Under the pieces are notes generated by a model, which worked only from the letters and a program-made list of their open reading frames with translations, had not been told where the DNA came from and did not search any database. From NCBI GenBank assembly GCA_965233625.1, contig OZ247499.1:2604001-2668000 (forward strand): a stretch of 64,000 bases of DNA, in the 5' to 3' direction. The DNA comes from G965233625 sp965233625. Lineage in GTDB: Bacteria > Planctomycetota > Planctomycetia > Pirellulales > Pirellulaceae. Positions 44,400 to 53,995 of this stretch are shown here, in pieces. The number at the start of each line of letters is the position of its first letter. Position 1 is the first letter of the stretch. Made by a program: the position numbers and the translations under genes.

Positions 44400-46043
44400 A
44401 TGAGTGTCCGCATCGTTTTCTCACTACTTCTGATTGCAACGACGACTGCTACTGCCATCGCACAACCGAAGCCTGACAAAGACAACGGGGCGCCCAAAAT
44501 TCCTGTGATCGCTGATCTGCCCAAAACGGTTGATCCGTCGGTTACGATGCCCAAGGCGCTGGCGACGAAGGCGACCCAGGACTTTTCAAACTCTTCTTTG
44601 CGCGAAGTGGTCGCCTGGCTGAAGACGAGTCAGAAGCTGGCCGTGCTGCTAGATACCGGCGCCCTTTCCGATGCAGGTATTTCAGCCGCGGAACCTGTTT
44701 CCGACCGCTTGAATAATGAGCCCGTTTATCTGCTGCTCAACCGGTTGCGCGATCTGGGGCTGTCCTGGTACTTCGAAGACAACATCCTGACGATCAGCAC
44801 GCCCGAAGTAACGAACGATAAGGCGGTCACACTGCCTTACAACGTAGGCGATCTACTTGATGCTGGTTACGAGACGGATGGATTGATGGATCTGATCGTC
44901 GTTTCCATCAGTAGCGACACCTGGGAGAATGTGGGCGGCGCCGGCGCCATCAACACGCTGGGCGATGTTCTTTTTGTCCGGCAGAACCGCCGCGCACAAC
45001 GCGATGTGCAAGGTTTTCTGGCCGCGTTGCGGAAACACGCCCGGCAGACCTTTGTGAACGATCCGGCATCGCATGTGTCGCTGCGTGAGAAGCTCCATCA
45101 GAATGTCAGCGTCGACTTCGAAGAAACGCCATTAGCCGCAGCCGTTGCGCAACTCGGCGCCGCCGCCAAGGCGGATATCCGGCTCGACGCCAATGCTCTG
45201 CGAGTGGCCAACGTCCGTCAACGCGAGCCTATTTCCCTGAAACTGAATGACCGCAAACTGAAGACCGTCATCCGCGCGATGCTGCTGGAACTGGATTTAA
45301 CCTACATCCTCCGCGACGGCGTGCTGTGGATTACGACCGCCGAAGAAGCAGAGGAATCGCTCATCACGGCCGTCTACGATGTCCGTGATCTCTGCCGTGA
45401 CGATGCCGAGTCGACTGCATTGTCAGACGCCATCACGTCGCAAACCGCGCCAGAGTCGTGGGATGATGTTGGCGGGCCGGGGAGTATCGATTTCGGGCTG
45501 CCCGGCGTGATGGTCATCACGCAAGAAGAACGTCTGCATGCGGACGTGTTGCAACTGCTGGAAACCTACCGGACGGCGCTGCGGGAGTCCAAACCACGCA
45601 AACGCGAGGAGGACGATCCCAACAAAATCACCACCGTCTACTACCGCACTTACACCAACGTCGCTCTGGACCTGACCCGGCTGCTGCCAGAAATCGTCAG
45701 TCCAGAAAGCTGGCAGTCTAAGGACCGCGCAGACGCGGCTGGCAAAATCCGCTTAGTGGCTTCCGCACCTGAAGTCATTAACGTGAAACAGAACAGCCAA
45801 GGCAAGAAGCAGGCGCCGGCGCAACAACAGACTGTCATCTCACATTCCGTGCTCATCATCCAGCAGACCGCCGCCAACCACAAAGAGATCCGCTCCGTGA
45901 TTGATCGCGTCGAAAACGGCGACCAGCACGAGTCCCCGTTTGGATACGACTTCGAAGGCAATGGGGGCCTCGGCGGCGGCGGTTTTGGCGGTGGAGGCTT
46001 CGGCGGCGGATTTATGGCGGTGCCCGGTGGCGCCGGGAAATGA
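44400..46043 (+). CDS. secreted protein with repeated secretin/STN-like units
   Basis: A 547-residue protein with signal peptide (SLLLIATTTATAIAQ). It has an internal duplication: residues about 58-225 and 238-395 share layout: a helix (SLREVVAWL / PLAAAVAQL), a strand pair ending ILTISTPE / VLWITTAEE, then YNVGDLL / YDVRDLC, then DTWENVGGAGAI / ESWDDVGGPGSI, then a helical end. A third, shorter unit follows (TYTNVALDLTRLLPEIVSPE). These resemble the small N-terminal domains of secretins. It ends in a GGGGFGGGGF tail. Not a secretin itself, as no pore domain follows. Function not recognised. Confidence 0.7.
   Translation: MSVRIVFSLLLIATTTATAIAQPKPDKDNGAPKIPVIADLPKTVDPSVTMPKALATKATQDFSNSSLREVVAWLKTSQKLAVLLDTGALSDAGISAAEPVSDRLNNEPVYLLLNRLRDLGLSWYFEDNILTISTPEVTNDKAVTLPYNVGDLLDAGYETDGLMDLIVVSISSDTWENVGGAGAINTLGDVLFVRQNRRAQRDVQGFLAALRKHARQTFVNDPASHVSLREKLHQNVSVDFEETPLAAAVAQLGAAAKADIRLDANALRVANVRQREPISLKLNDRKLKTVIRAMLLELDLTYILRDGVLWITTAEEAEESLITAVYDVRDLCRDDAESTALSDAITSQTAPESWDDVGGPGSIDFGLPGVMVITQEERLHADVLQLLETYRTALRESKPRKREEDDPNKITTVYYRTYTNVALDLTRLLPEIVSPESWQSKDRADAAGKIRLVASAPEVINVKQNSQGKKQAPAQQQTVISHSVLIIQQTAANHKEIRSVIDRVENGDQHESPFGYDFEGNGGLGGGGFGGGGFGGGFMAVPGGAGK
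45971..46013 (+). repeat. GGC-rich repeat encoding a Gly/Phe tail
   Basis: Near-repeats of GGCGGCGGN-TTT encode alternating Gly4-Phe units at the C-terminus of the secreted protein. Confidence 0.6.
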
Positions 46044-46293
46044 TGACCGGCAGTTTGCGGTGGAAAGTTCACGGTAACTGCCGGTAGTTTCCGCTATCGC
46101 AGCACTTCAGAGCACTAGCAGTTTGCATGCTGCCACCCGCTTGCATGACGTGGTGTTTTCGTCTTGCGTTCGCCTAGTGCTGTTTCTATACTCCGCGCGA
46201 ATCTGTCACGGTTGTGGCGGGTGTTTTTGAGTGCGGCTACTTTTCACCGTTCCCGTTGCCGCTGCGGGTTGGAACTTTCGCCAGCAGGCAAGG

Positions 46294-49200
46294 ATGCCTC
46301 CGCTGTTATCCGCTTTCCGACATCACCGTAAGAAGCGTTCCCGCGGTAGAACGTGGCTATTAACGCCGTGTGCTGCGTTGCTGGCGGGGTGCTGCGCGTT
46401 TGCGTTTGCTGTTTCCGTCACAGGTAAAGCAGTTGCACAGGCGCCTGCCGCGGTGCAGTTGCCGCTGGCGCCGGTTGAATATGGCATCGATATTCAAGCG
46501 CGGCAGGCAAGCCGCTGGCAGCAGGGACAGTTTGAAGTCTGGCGCCTGCAAGGCGATTGCGTGGTGACGCAAGGCCCTGTTAAGGGGCGTGCGCAGGAAG
46601 CCGTCATCTGGGTGCATCGCAGCGAAGCAGGGAGCCGTGAACCCAGCAAAGTCATCTGCTATCTGGAAAACGGCGTCGTTGTCGAAACCAGACATCAGGG
46701 CCAGGCCCATCGCATCAGCGGCCGGGCCGCTAGCACCATCCGCGACAAACAATGGATCGGCCGGCTGCATACAACGCAGGCGGTGCGCGTCCAGACGGCT
46801 ACCGAAAGCCCCGTCCCCACACCGCTGCCGGCCATCTTCCAGCGCGCCTCGCAACAGCGTGAACAGTCGCTGCGGGCAATGACCACCATCGCCGCGCCGG
46901 GTCACAGCGATGGCCGCCACGGCAGTGTGCATACCGATACACAAGTCCGCCCCGCGCAGTTCACGGCGCCAGGCGTCCCTGGCGCGCCGCCGGTGCAACC
47001 GCCCGTTACACCGGGAAGCACCTTCGCACCACCGGCGCCAAGCGTCACACTTCCGCCGGCACAGGCCGCACCGCGGAGGATCATCGTCCGTCCGCGGAGC
47101 AATGTCCGCGTGCAGGGCCGGACGGTGCTCGATCCGGAAACAGGCGAACAGGCTGCGGTGATTAACACCGGCGTGCGTGTCGTTGTGGAAGGTGTGGCCG
47201 AGACGGGTAAGGTTGACTTTGAAACCGACCGCGTTGTCATCTGGACCGCCGGACTCGCAGGCGCGCTGAAAGATGGAGAGAACCTGCAACCCAGCGAATT
47301 GCCGCTGGAATTCTACATGGAAGGCAACATCGTCTTCCGGCAAGGCGACCGCGTCATCTACGCAGAGCGGATGTACTACAACGTCGCCGGCCGGTATGGC
47401 GTGGTGCTGAACGCCGAAGTGTTAACCCCGGCGCCAGGATACCAGGGCCTTGTGCGGCTGAAAGCGGACGTGTTGCAACAGGTGAACGAGCAGACGTTTC
47501 TCGCGCAGGGCGGCGCCATCACCAGCAGCCGGCTGGGTGTGCCACAGTACTGGCTGCAGTCTGACACGATCGAGTTCACAGACATTCAGCGTCCCCAGTA
47601 CGATGCATTTACCGGCGTGCCCGCCATCGATCCTGAAACGGGCGACATTGCCGTTGAGCATGAGCTGGCCGCGACAAGCAACAACAACTACCTGTACGTT
47701 GGCGGCGTACCCGTACTGTATTGGCCAGTGCTGGCAACGGATCTGAATAAGCCAACGTACTACATCGAAAGTCTGACGCTTCGCAACGACAACGTGTTCG
47801 GCCAGCAGATTCTGGCCGACTTCGACATGTACCAGCTGCTCGGCGTCAGACAGCCCATTCCCAAGACAAACTGGGAACTAACGCTTGGCTACCTCAGCGA
47901 ACGCGGGCCGGCGGCTGGCACCAAATTCGACTACGTCTCTGACAGCTTTGCCTCGTTTGAGGGTCCTGCCAGCGGCACGGTTGACCTGTGGGGAATTTAT
48001 GACACGGGCCTGGATAACCTGGGCGCCGACCGCCGGGCATTGACGCCGGAAGAAGAGTTCCGCGGTAGAATCTTCGCCCGCCACCGGCAGCGTATGACTA
48101 ACGGGCTGCAGGTATCGGCGGAACTTGGCTTCATCAGCGACCGCAACTTCCTGGAGCAGTATTTCGAATCCGAGTGGGATGAACAGAAAGATCAGACCAC
48201 CGGCCTGGAACTGAAATACTACCTCGACGATCAGACGCTAAGTGCGAATTTCGATGTCCGCGTGAACGACTTTGTCACCAGCACCAACTGGTTGCCACGC
48301 GTGGATCATTATGGTCTGGGCATCCCGCTGCTTTTTGACAAACTAACCTGGTTCTCGCACACGCGCGCTGGATATGCCGATCTGCAGACCGCATCGACGC
48401 CGGACGATCCGGGCGAGGCAGCCCGGACAACGCCGCTTGCTTGGGAGCGGGATCAAGGCGGCCTGGTGGCAGGAACACGTCACGAACTGGATCTGCCGAT
48501 TTATCTTCACCCGGTGAAGATCACGCCGTTCATCCTGGGCGACATCAGCTTTTACGAAAACGACCTGATGGGCGACGATCAGTTCCGTGCGTTTGCACAA
48601 GGCGGCGTACGTGGTTCGATGTCGATGTGGGCGGCTGATCCTTCCGTACAAAGCCCGCTGTTCAATTTGAACGGTCTAGCGCACAAAGTGACGTTTGAAA
48701 GTGAACTGGCTTACGCTGATTCCAATTCCAACCTGACCGATCTGCCACTGTACGATCCGCTGGACGACGATGCGCAGGAATTCTTCCGGCGGCGGTTTCT
48801 CGATACACCTTTCGGCGGCGCGGCCGCGATACCTACCAAGTTTGACGAGCGGTTCTTCGCCTTCCGTTCCAACATGCAGGGCAACGTAACCGCGGCCAGT
48901 TCCGAGATTGCCGGCGATCTGGCCTATGCCCGTTTTGACGTACGTCAGCGCTGGCAGACGCGGCGCGGCGCGCCCGGTGAAGAACGCGTGGTTGACTTCA
49001 TCAAGCTAGATATCGGCGGAACCCTTTTTCCAGACGAAGACCGCGATAATTTTGGCACAGTCGCCGGCATGCTCGACTACGACTTCCGCTGGAACATTGG
49101 CGAGCGGTTCTCGGTCCTCTCCGATGGTTTCTTCGATCCGTTCGCCGATGGACTGCGGACCTTCAGCCTGGGCGGAAGCATCAACCGGCCACAGATCGGC

Positions 49201-49524
49201 AACCTGTATGTCGGCTACCGTTCTATTGAAGGCCCCATCAGCAGTAATATTCTTTCCACGTCGCTTAGCTACCGCATGAGCGAAAAGTGGATCGTCAGCG
49301 GCGGCGCCTCTTACGACTTTGGCCCGACGGGCAACATCGGGCAGAACATTCTGTTCACGCACATCGGCGAATCGCTGCTGGTGCGGTTCGGCTTCACCTT
49401 CGATGTAAGCCGTGGCAACGTGGGCATTGCGCTGGCCCTGGAGCCACGCTTCCTACCTAACAGCCGGCTATCAAGAGTCGGCGGCGTGAGGATACCACCG
49501 GCGGGCGCCTTAGGGCTTGAGTAG
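46294..49524 (+). CDS. LptD/OstA-like outer-membrane assembly protein
   Basis: A 1076-residue protein from the ATG at 46294 (a GTG at 46231 would add 21 residues). The N-terminus has a signal-like segment with an LLAGC lipobox-like site. Residues about 70-150 and 270-420 are OstA/LptA-like beta-jellyroll parts (LEFYMEGNIVFRQGDRVIYA, ERMYYNV), separated by a Pro-rich linker. The rest is a long region of alternating strands ending SLLVRFGFTFDVSRGNVGIA, fitting an LptD-like barrel. LptD inserts lipopolysaccharide in the outer leaflet; whether this protein handles LPS is not shown. No LptD-type cysteine set was recognised. Confidence 0.75.
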   Translation: MPPLLSAFRHHRKKRSRGRTWLLTPCAALLAGCCAFAFAVSVTGKAVAQAPAAVQLPLAPVEYGIDIQARQASRWQQGQFEVWRLQGDCVVTQGPVKGRAQEAVIWVHRSEAGSREPSKVICYLENGVVVETRHQGQAHRISGRAASTIRDKQWIGRLHTTQAVRVQTATESPVPTPLPAIFQRASQQREQSLRAMTTIAAPGHSDGRHGSVHTDTQVRPAQFTAPGVPGAPPVQPPVTPGSTFAPPAPSVTLPPAQAAPRRIIVRPRSNVRVQGRTVLDPETGEQAAVINTGVRVVVEGVAETGKVDFETDRVVIWTAGLAGALKDGENLQPSELPLEFYMEGNIVFRQGDRVIYAERMYYNVAGRYGVVLNAEVLTPAPGYQGLVRLKADVLQQVNEQTFLAQGGAITSSRLGVPQYWLQSDTIEFTDIQRPQYDAFTGVPAIDPETGDIAVEHELAATSNNNYLYVGGVPVLYWPVLATDLNKPTYYIESLTLRNDNVFGQQILADFDMYQLLGVRQPIPKTNWELTLGYLSERGPAAGTKFDYVSDSFASFEGPASGTVDLWGIYDTGLDNLGADRRALTPEEEFRGRIFARHRQRMTNGLQVSAELGFISDRNFLEQYFESEWDEQKDQTTGLELKYYLDDQTLSANFDVRVNDFVTSTNWLPRVDHYGLGIPLLFDKLTWFSHTRAGYADLQTASTPDDPGEAARTTPLAWERDQGGLVAGTRHELDLPIYLHPVKITPFILGDISFYENDLMGDDQFRAFAQGGVRGSMSMWAADPSVQSPLFNLNGLAHKVTFESELAYADSNSNLTDLPLYDPLDDDAQEFFRRRFLDTPFGGAAAIPTKFDERFFAFRSNMQGNVTAASSEIAGDLAYARFDVRQRWQTRRGAPGEERVVDFIKLDIGGTLFPDEDRDNFGTVAGMLDYDFRWNIGERFSVLSDGFFDPFADGLRTFSLGGSINRPQIGNLYVGYRSIEGPISSNILSTSLSYRMSEKWIVSGGASYDFGPTGNIGQNILFTHIGESLLVRFGFTFDVSRGNVGIALALEPRFLPNSRLSRVGGVRIPPAGALGLE

Positions 49525-49713
49525 CCGCAGACAGCTGTCGTAGCTTGCCCAGCCTGCTGCAATCTGCTCCGCCTTTTGTGGTCTTCTGATGAAAAGGTGG
49601 CTTGTAAATCTTGCCGGAACTTCGCGCTGCGCTAGTGTGATGGATAAGAGAAAGTTGGATTCATGTCCACTTTCAGACGTCACACCCCCATCGAAAAACT
49701 GGAGAGCGTTCCC

Positions 49714-50883
49714 GTGAAACTTTATCGCAAAGCAATCACCACAGCCGTTGCGACCCTGGCGGTTGCATTTTTCGCCACCACTGCGACCGCCGCTGATGAC
49801 ATCGTCACCACAGCGGTTAAGAACGGAAATTTCAAGACGCTGGCCGCTGCGGTTAAGGCCGCCGGACTGGTTGAAGCGTTGCAGGGCGAAGGTCCCTTTA
49901 CGGTGTTCGCGCCGACGGATGCCGCCTTCGCAAAGCTGCCGAAGGGAACCGTTGAAACCTTACTGAAGCCCGAAAACAAGGGCAAGCTGGCAGGCATTCT
50001 TACCTTCCATGTCGTACCCGGCAAAGTGATGGCAGCAGATGCCGCTAAGGTCACCGGCGCAGTAACGCTTAACGGCCAGCGGGTGGATATTGATGCGTCG
50101 AACGGCGTAACCGTGGATGGGGCTCAAGTCGTCACTGCGGACATCGCGTGTTCAAACGGTGTGATTCACGTGATCGACAGCGTGATGCTTCCTGCTGACA
50201 AAAACCTGGTCGAAACCGCTGATGCCGCCGGCACATTTAAGACTCTACTAACCGCCGCGAAAGCTGCTGGTCTGGCAGACGCCCTTACCGGCGATGGCCC
50301 GCTGACTGTCTTCGCACCAAACGACGCGGCCTTCGCGAAGCTGCCCGAAGGCACTGTCGCCAATCTGCTGAAGCCAGAAAACAAATCGCAGCTTGTTGCG
50401 ATTCTGAAATATCACGTCGTCAGCGGACGCGTGTACTCGGACGCCGCTGTGGCCGCAGGCAAAGCCGCCACGCTTCAGGGTCAGCCCGTTGAGATCACAG
50501 TATCTGGCGGCGCCGCCATGGTGAACAGCGCCAAACTTCTGGCGACCGATCTCGACGCCTCAAACGGTGTGATTCATGTGGTCGACAGTGTGCTGATGCC
50601 ACCGGCCGACAAGACCGGTGCGGTGGAGAAGAAGATGCAGAAGATTGAGCACGCCGTGGCGACAGGCTCGAAGCTGTTTAACAATGGTCATCACGCTGAG
50701 TGTGCTAAAGTCTACACCAGCACGATGCACGAACTGCTGCAAAGCGACATGCCCGCTTCCATCGCCGCGCCCCTCAAGCGGTCGCTGGAGAGTGCATCTC
50801 ACATCAGTTGTCCGACTTCACGCTCTTGGGCGATGCGGCATGCTCTGACGCACGCCTATACGCAGATGCAGCCGCTGAAATAA
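49714..50883 (+). CDS. secreted protein with two fasciclin (FAS1) domains
   Basis: A 389-residue protein. I choose the GTG at 49714: GGAGAG lies seven bases before it and it opens a clean signal peptide (MKLYRKAITTAVATLAVAFF, cleavage after TATA). An ATG at 49663 would put 17 polar residues ahead. Two FAS1 domains follow, residues about 27-160 and 165-300, each with GPFTVFAPTDAAFAKLP-type and NGVIHVIDSVMLP-type motifs. The last 80 residues are a separate, mostly helical Cys/His-containing region. FAS1 domains serve in adhesion and matrix binding. Confidence 0.88.
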   Translation: MKLYRKAITTAVATLAVAFFATTATAADDIVTTAVKNGNFKTLAAAVKAAGLVEALQGEGPFTVFAPTDAAFAKLPKGTVETLLKPENKGKLAGILTFHVVPGKVMAADAAKVTGAVTLNGQRVDIDASNGVTVDGAQVVTADIACSNGVIHVIDSVMLPADKNLVETADAAGTFKTLLTAAKAAGLADALTGDGPLTVFAPNDAAFAKLPEGTVANLLKPENKSQLVAILKYHVVSGRVYSDAAVAAGKAATLQGQPVEITVSGGAAMVNSAKLLATDLDASNGVIHVVDSVLMPPADKTGAVEKKMQKIEHAVATGSKLFNNGHHAECAKVYTSTMHELLQSDMPASIAAPLKRSLESASHISCPTSRSWAMRHALTHAYTQMQPLK

Positions 50884-50916
50884 CGAACCATCTGCGGTAG
50901 TAAACGCTTCCCTTCA

Positions 50917-50948
50917 AAGGGCCGTGCGGATAAAGACGCGCGGCCCTT
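50917..50948 (+). terminator. hairpin after the FAS1 gene
   Basis: A 12-base-pair stem with one T-G pair (50917-50928 with 50937-50948, 8-base loop), GC-rich and weakly followed by GCTGTTTA. Likely a terminator for the FAS1 gene. Confidence 0.55.
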
Positions 50949-50987
50949 GCTGTTTACGCACCATTGAGTACACAGTGCGACAGACCC

Positions 50988-51527
50988 TTAGGAAAGCTTC
51001 TCTTTGCTGCTGAGCAGCGTGTCACGGATGCTCTCGCTGGTTTCGGTCTGTAACGCTTGCTCAATGGCGGGCAAGGACCAGGCGGCATGTTCCGGGTAGT
51101 CTCCCAGAGCCGAGGCTACCAGCTCGCGTAGCTCCATTTCATACGCTTGCAGATAAGGTTGCAATTGCTGCAGCCCGGCTGAAGACGCCTGGTGAACGGC
51201 CTTGAGCACGCCCTCGTGTTCTGGGTCCGCAGCGGAAGTTGAACCGGCAACGCACGCGATACCCGCCAGGAGCGTCGCCAGGTTCTCTTTCATTTCCATC
51301 TGTTCCAATTGCAACGCCTCGTACAGAAACGGGACCGCTGGCGCCGTGGCGGAATAGACCTCACCCATATCCCAGATGGTGTAGGACAGTTCCTCAAGCG
51401 CCTCTGCCTGTTCGTCGCCATCTTCGGAAACCAGCTGTTGCAACAGGCCAGGCACATCGGCTGCACTTCCCTGCGCGTGCTCTAGCGAATCCCATTCTAT
51501 ATCGTGGAGACCGTCCAGCATCTTCAA
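50988..51527 (-). CDS. HEAT-repeat-like protein
   Basis: A 179-residue, acidic, all-helical protein. The opening IEWDSLEHAQGSAADVPGLL, then EALEELSYTIWDMGEVYSAT and APAVPFLYEAL match a widespread but uncharacterised HEAT-like family in which the repeated form is L-x-H-A-Y-G-x-A-x-D-V-P. No catalytic residues or signal peptide, so probably a cytoplasmic protein-protein interaction module. It stands alone; neighbours give no clue. Confidence 0.6.
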   Translation of the reverse strand: MKMLDGLHDIEWDSLEHAQGSAADVPGLLQQLVSEDGDEQAEALEELSYTIWDMGEVYSATAPAVPFLYEALQLEQMEMKENLATLLAGIACVAGSTSAADPEHEGVLKAVHQASSAGLQQLQPYLQAYEMELRELVASALGDYPEHAAWSLPAIEQALQTETSESIRDTLLSSKEKLS

Positions 51528-51670
51528 CCAAGCCTCATCTAAAACTCGACCGTGTTACCCGGACCCTTCCGGATAACATGAAACTTCGACCGCAAGATCG
51601 TATCCGCGGATCTGGTTGAATGCTACTGGCCTCATTAGTTTGCTCATGAGGCGTTTCAAACACGGATTGG

Positions 51671-53338
51671 TTAAGACACGGGAACCACCGTCGTGATCAG
51701 TTTGGCAATTTCAATGTAGATCGGAATGCCAAGCGTTACGTTCCACGTGAAGGTCAGCCCAAGAGCTGCTGCCAGGGGCAACGTGGGGCTGGCTTCCGGA
51801 ATCGCCAGCCGCTGCACAGCCGGGACGGCAATGTACGACGCGGCGCCGCACAACACGGCGAACAGTGCGTACGTTCCCAGAAAGAACTCGTGCCCCAGAA
51901 GCAACGAATAGCCGTGCATCGCAAGCATGCCAAATGTGGCGAAGACGTTTGGCGCGAGCAGCCCGAAGGCGATGAAACCCCATCCCGCGGTCTTGAGGTC
52001 GCCAAGCCGTTTGCAGGCTGTCATCCCCATTTCTAACAGGAACAGGCACAAGGCACCTTTGAAGATGAAAATGAACAGATGGTTCGGCCCTTCCACGACA
52101 TGTGGATCTTCAATGGCTTGAAGGCCGCTGAAAAAGCCCACCACGATGCCACCGAACAGCAGGAACAGGCCCGGGTTCAGCAGCACTTCATGCAGAAGCT
52201 TGCCGCTGATGATCGAAGTTGCGCCTTCATCCTGATTCTTCACGAGGCTCTCATCAAAGCCGCGTTCGCCGGGCATGTTGCCGTGCTGATCCATACCGTT
52301 CTGCCGCAATCGCGACACCAGGAACAACGCCACCAGGCAGCCCGGGATTTCCATAATCGCCAGCATCACCGGCATGTAACTGTCATGCAGAATATCAAGC
52401 GTCGCGAGAATACCCAGGCAGGTGACAAAGGTTCCTGCAGAGTCCGATCCGTAAAAGCCCCCGACCGTCACCGCGTCGATCCGCCGTAGTGGTGTGAACC
52501 GCCTGAGAAAACCGGCTGCCGAGACGCCGATGATTGCGTTTGCACCAAAACCAACCACGGCCAGACCGCCCGCGATCGCCAGTTCTGAAAAAGACTGCTG
52601 GGCCATTAGCTCTCCGCCGTGCCAGCCGATGGCCAGCAGCAGGTAAATGGTCAGGCTTTCGTATAGGATTTTCGGAAACTCAAAGGGCACCTTCAACAAC
52701 GGCGCCGCGAACCCCAGGAAGAAGAACAGCAGCAGCGGCTGAAACAGGTTGGAAGTGAAGTTACCCCAGATCTGCGCGAAGATCCCGCCCTTGGAATCTA
52801 GTGAAGCATGCAGCCGCAACATCCCCTGCGCTGCTGCCAGGCGTAGTGTTTCAAGTTGCGGCCCGTTTACGATCAGGCCCACCGTGCGAATGGGCAGTGG
52901 CTCTTCTTCTTCCAGGGAGGCATCTTCTTCGCCAGGCGCAGGAGCCGCGGGACGGTCATCGGCGGCGGATCTGGGCGGCGGCTCGACAGAGAACACCGTG
53001 ACGTTTCGCATAATACGATGCGTTGCCGGACCTTCATCCCCCAGCGACACAAACGCGATGTCCACCTTATCGCCGGGGGCGATTTCAGCAGTATCTTCCA
53101 GCTCAACAAGAGCACGGAAGATGCGCGAGCCGACGGGACGCGTCGGCAACGAGCGGGATTTGTCTGGCTCCGTTCCGCTGTTCTGCGCCGCAGCCATGAT
53201 GGGCACTGCGTCTGTAACGGGTGATTGGGCTGTGCAGTAGGTTGACCACAACATGCAGAAGCCAGCAACGGCTGCCACCACAAAAACAGTCGTGGCCGGC
53301 CGCCGGCGTAGCAACTGCGTCAATTCGTATCGTTTCAT
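51671..53338 (-). CDS. SbtA-like sodium-dependent bicarbonate transporter with N-terminal RcpC/CpaB-like domain
   Basis: A 555-residue protein. Residues 14-33 are a membrane anchor or signal. Residues about 72-182 resemble the RcpC/CpaB domain of Flp pilus proteins: IAPGDKVDIAFVSLG, NVTVFSVEP, an acidic insert, then VGLIVNGPQLETLRLAAAQG and MLRLHASL. From about residue 195 follow some ten membrane helices of the SbtA/DUF897 family (TVGGFYGSDSAGTFVTCLG, IMEIPGCLVALFL, LLEMGMTACKRLGDL). SbtA imports bicarbonate with sodium. The soluble part should be outside the cytoplasm. I know of no such fusion. Confidence 0.75.
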   Translation of the reverse strand: MKRYELTQLLRRRPATTVFVVAAVAGFCMLWSTYCTAQSPVTDAVPIMAAAQNSGTEPDKSRSLPTRPVGSRIFRALVELEDTAEIAPGDKVDIAFVSLGDEGPATHRIMRNVTVFSVEPPPRSAADDRPAAPAPGEEDASLEEEEPLPIRTVGLIVNGPQLETLRLAAAQGMLRLHASLDSKGGIFAQIWGNFTSNLFQPLLLFFFLGFAAPLLKVPFEFPKILYESLTIYLLLAIGWHGGELMAQQSFSELAIAGGLAVVGFGANAIIGVSAAGFLRRFTPLRRIDAVTVGGFYGSDSAGTFVTCLGILATLDILHDSYMPVMLAIMEIPGCLVALFLVSRLRQNGMDQHGNMPGERGFDESLVKNQDEGATSIISGKLLHEVLLNPGLFLLFGGIVVGFFSGLQAIEDPHVVEGPNHLFIFIFKGALCLFLLEMGMTACKRLGDLKTAGWGFIAFGLLAPNVFATFGMLAMHGYSLLLGHEFFLGTYALFAVLCGAASYIAVPAVQRLAIPEASPTLPLAAALGLTFTWNVTLGIPIYIEIAKLITTVVPVS

Positions 53339-53570
53339 TTTTCTCTCAGTAATTCGTTAGAAGCACTGCGGCCGCGCAGGGGTAGACGCTGACTCCGGAC
53401 GGTTCAACCAAATGGCGGACCGAACCTGAAGCCTGACCGTCAAGCTGCGGGAGGCAGTAAGGGGCTAGATGAATGCAGAAGATGGTCGCGCGAAGATCCG
53501 TGATTGATGCTTCGCACAAGAGCGCACCGGATGACGTCGGCGAAGGTTTCGCCACGTAGTATCAGATGCC

Positions 53571-53888
53571 CTAAGCCAGGACTGGCGGCGCCCGTGAGAG
53601 ATGCGGGCCGTGTAGATCGCAGGGGGTCAGGTCGTCAAAATGGAAGACCAGAACGTGCCATTCGCAACGGGTTAACAGCTGATACCCGTATACCGTGTCG
53701 TGCGTAGCAACGACTTCCTGAAGCTCTTTCAGAGACTCCAGCAGTTCCTTCTCCGCCTCTTCCTTCTCTTCGAAAGGCTGTTCCTGTGAACTCCCATAAT
53801 CCAACGCGGCCGTCACGCACCGCAGTGGACCCATAAGCATCGCAAACAGCAATGCAATTAGGATGGTATTGGAATGGAAGCAACGCAT
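53571..53888 (-). CDS. small hypothetical secreted protein
   Basis: A 105-residue frame with a signal-peptide-like start (SNTILIALLFAMLMGPLRCV), then a charged helix (FEEKEEAEKELLESLKELQE) and a C-terminal part with paired cysteines. No family is recognised. The charged helix and codon pattern favour a real gene, but the length leaves doubt. Confidence 0.4.
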   Translation of the reverse strand: MRCFHSNTILIALLFAMLMGPLRCVTAALDYGSSQEQPFEEKEEAEKELLESLKELQEVVATHDTVYGYQLLTRCEWHVLVFHFDDLTPCDLHGPHLSRAPPVLA

Positions 53889-53995
53889 GGTGGCGGGAAC
53901 TTGTACTTTGGAAAGAACCTACGCTGCCCATAATACTCTCACCATGACTCTTGCCAAGTGGAGTTGTCAGCAATTCTTTGCCTGGATCACAGCAA

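Noticed and set aside
46360..47343. 327-codon minus-strand frame opposite the LptD-like gene
   Set aside because: Cys/Arg/His-rich shadow without protein-like pattern.
50988..51527. HEAT-like protein as an immunity protein of a toxin system
   Set aside because: No toxin or secretion gene lies beside it.
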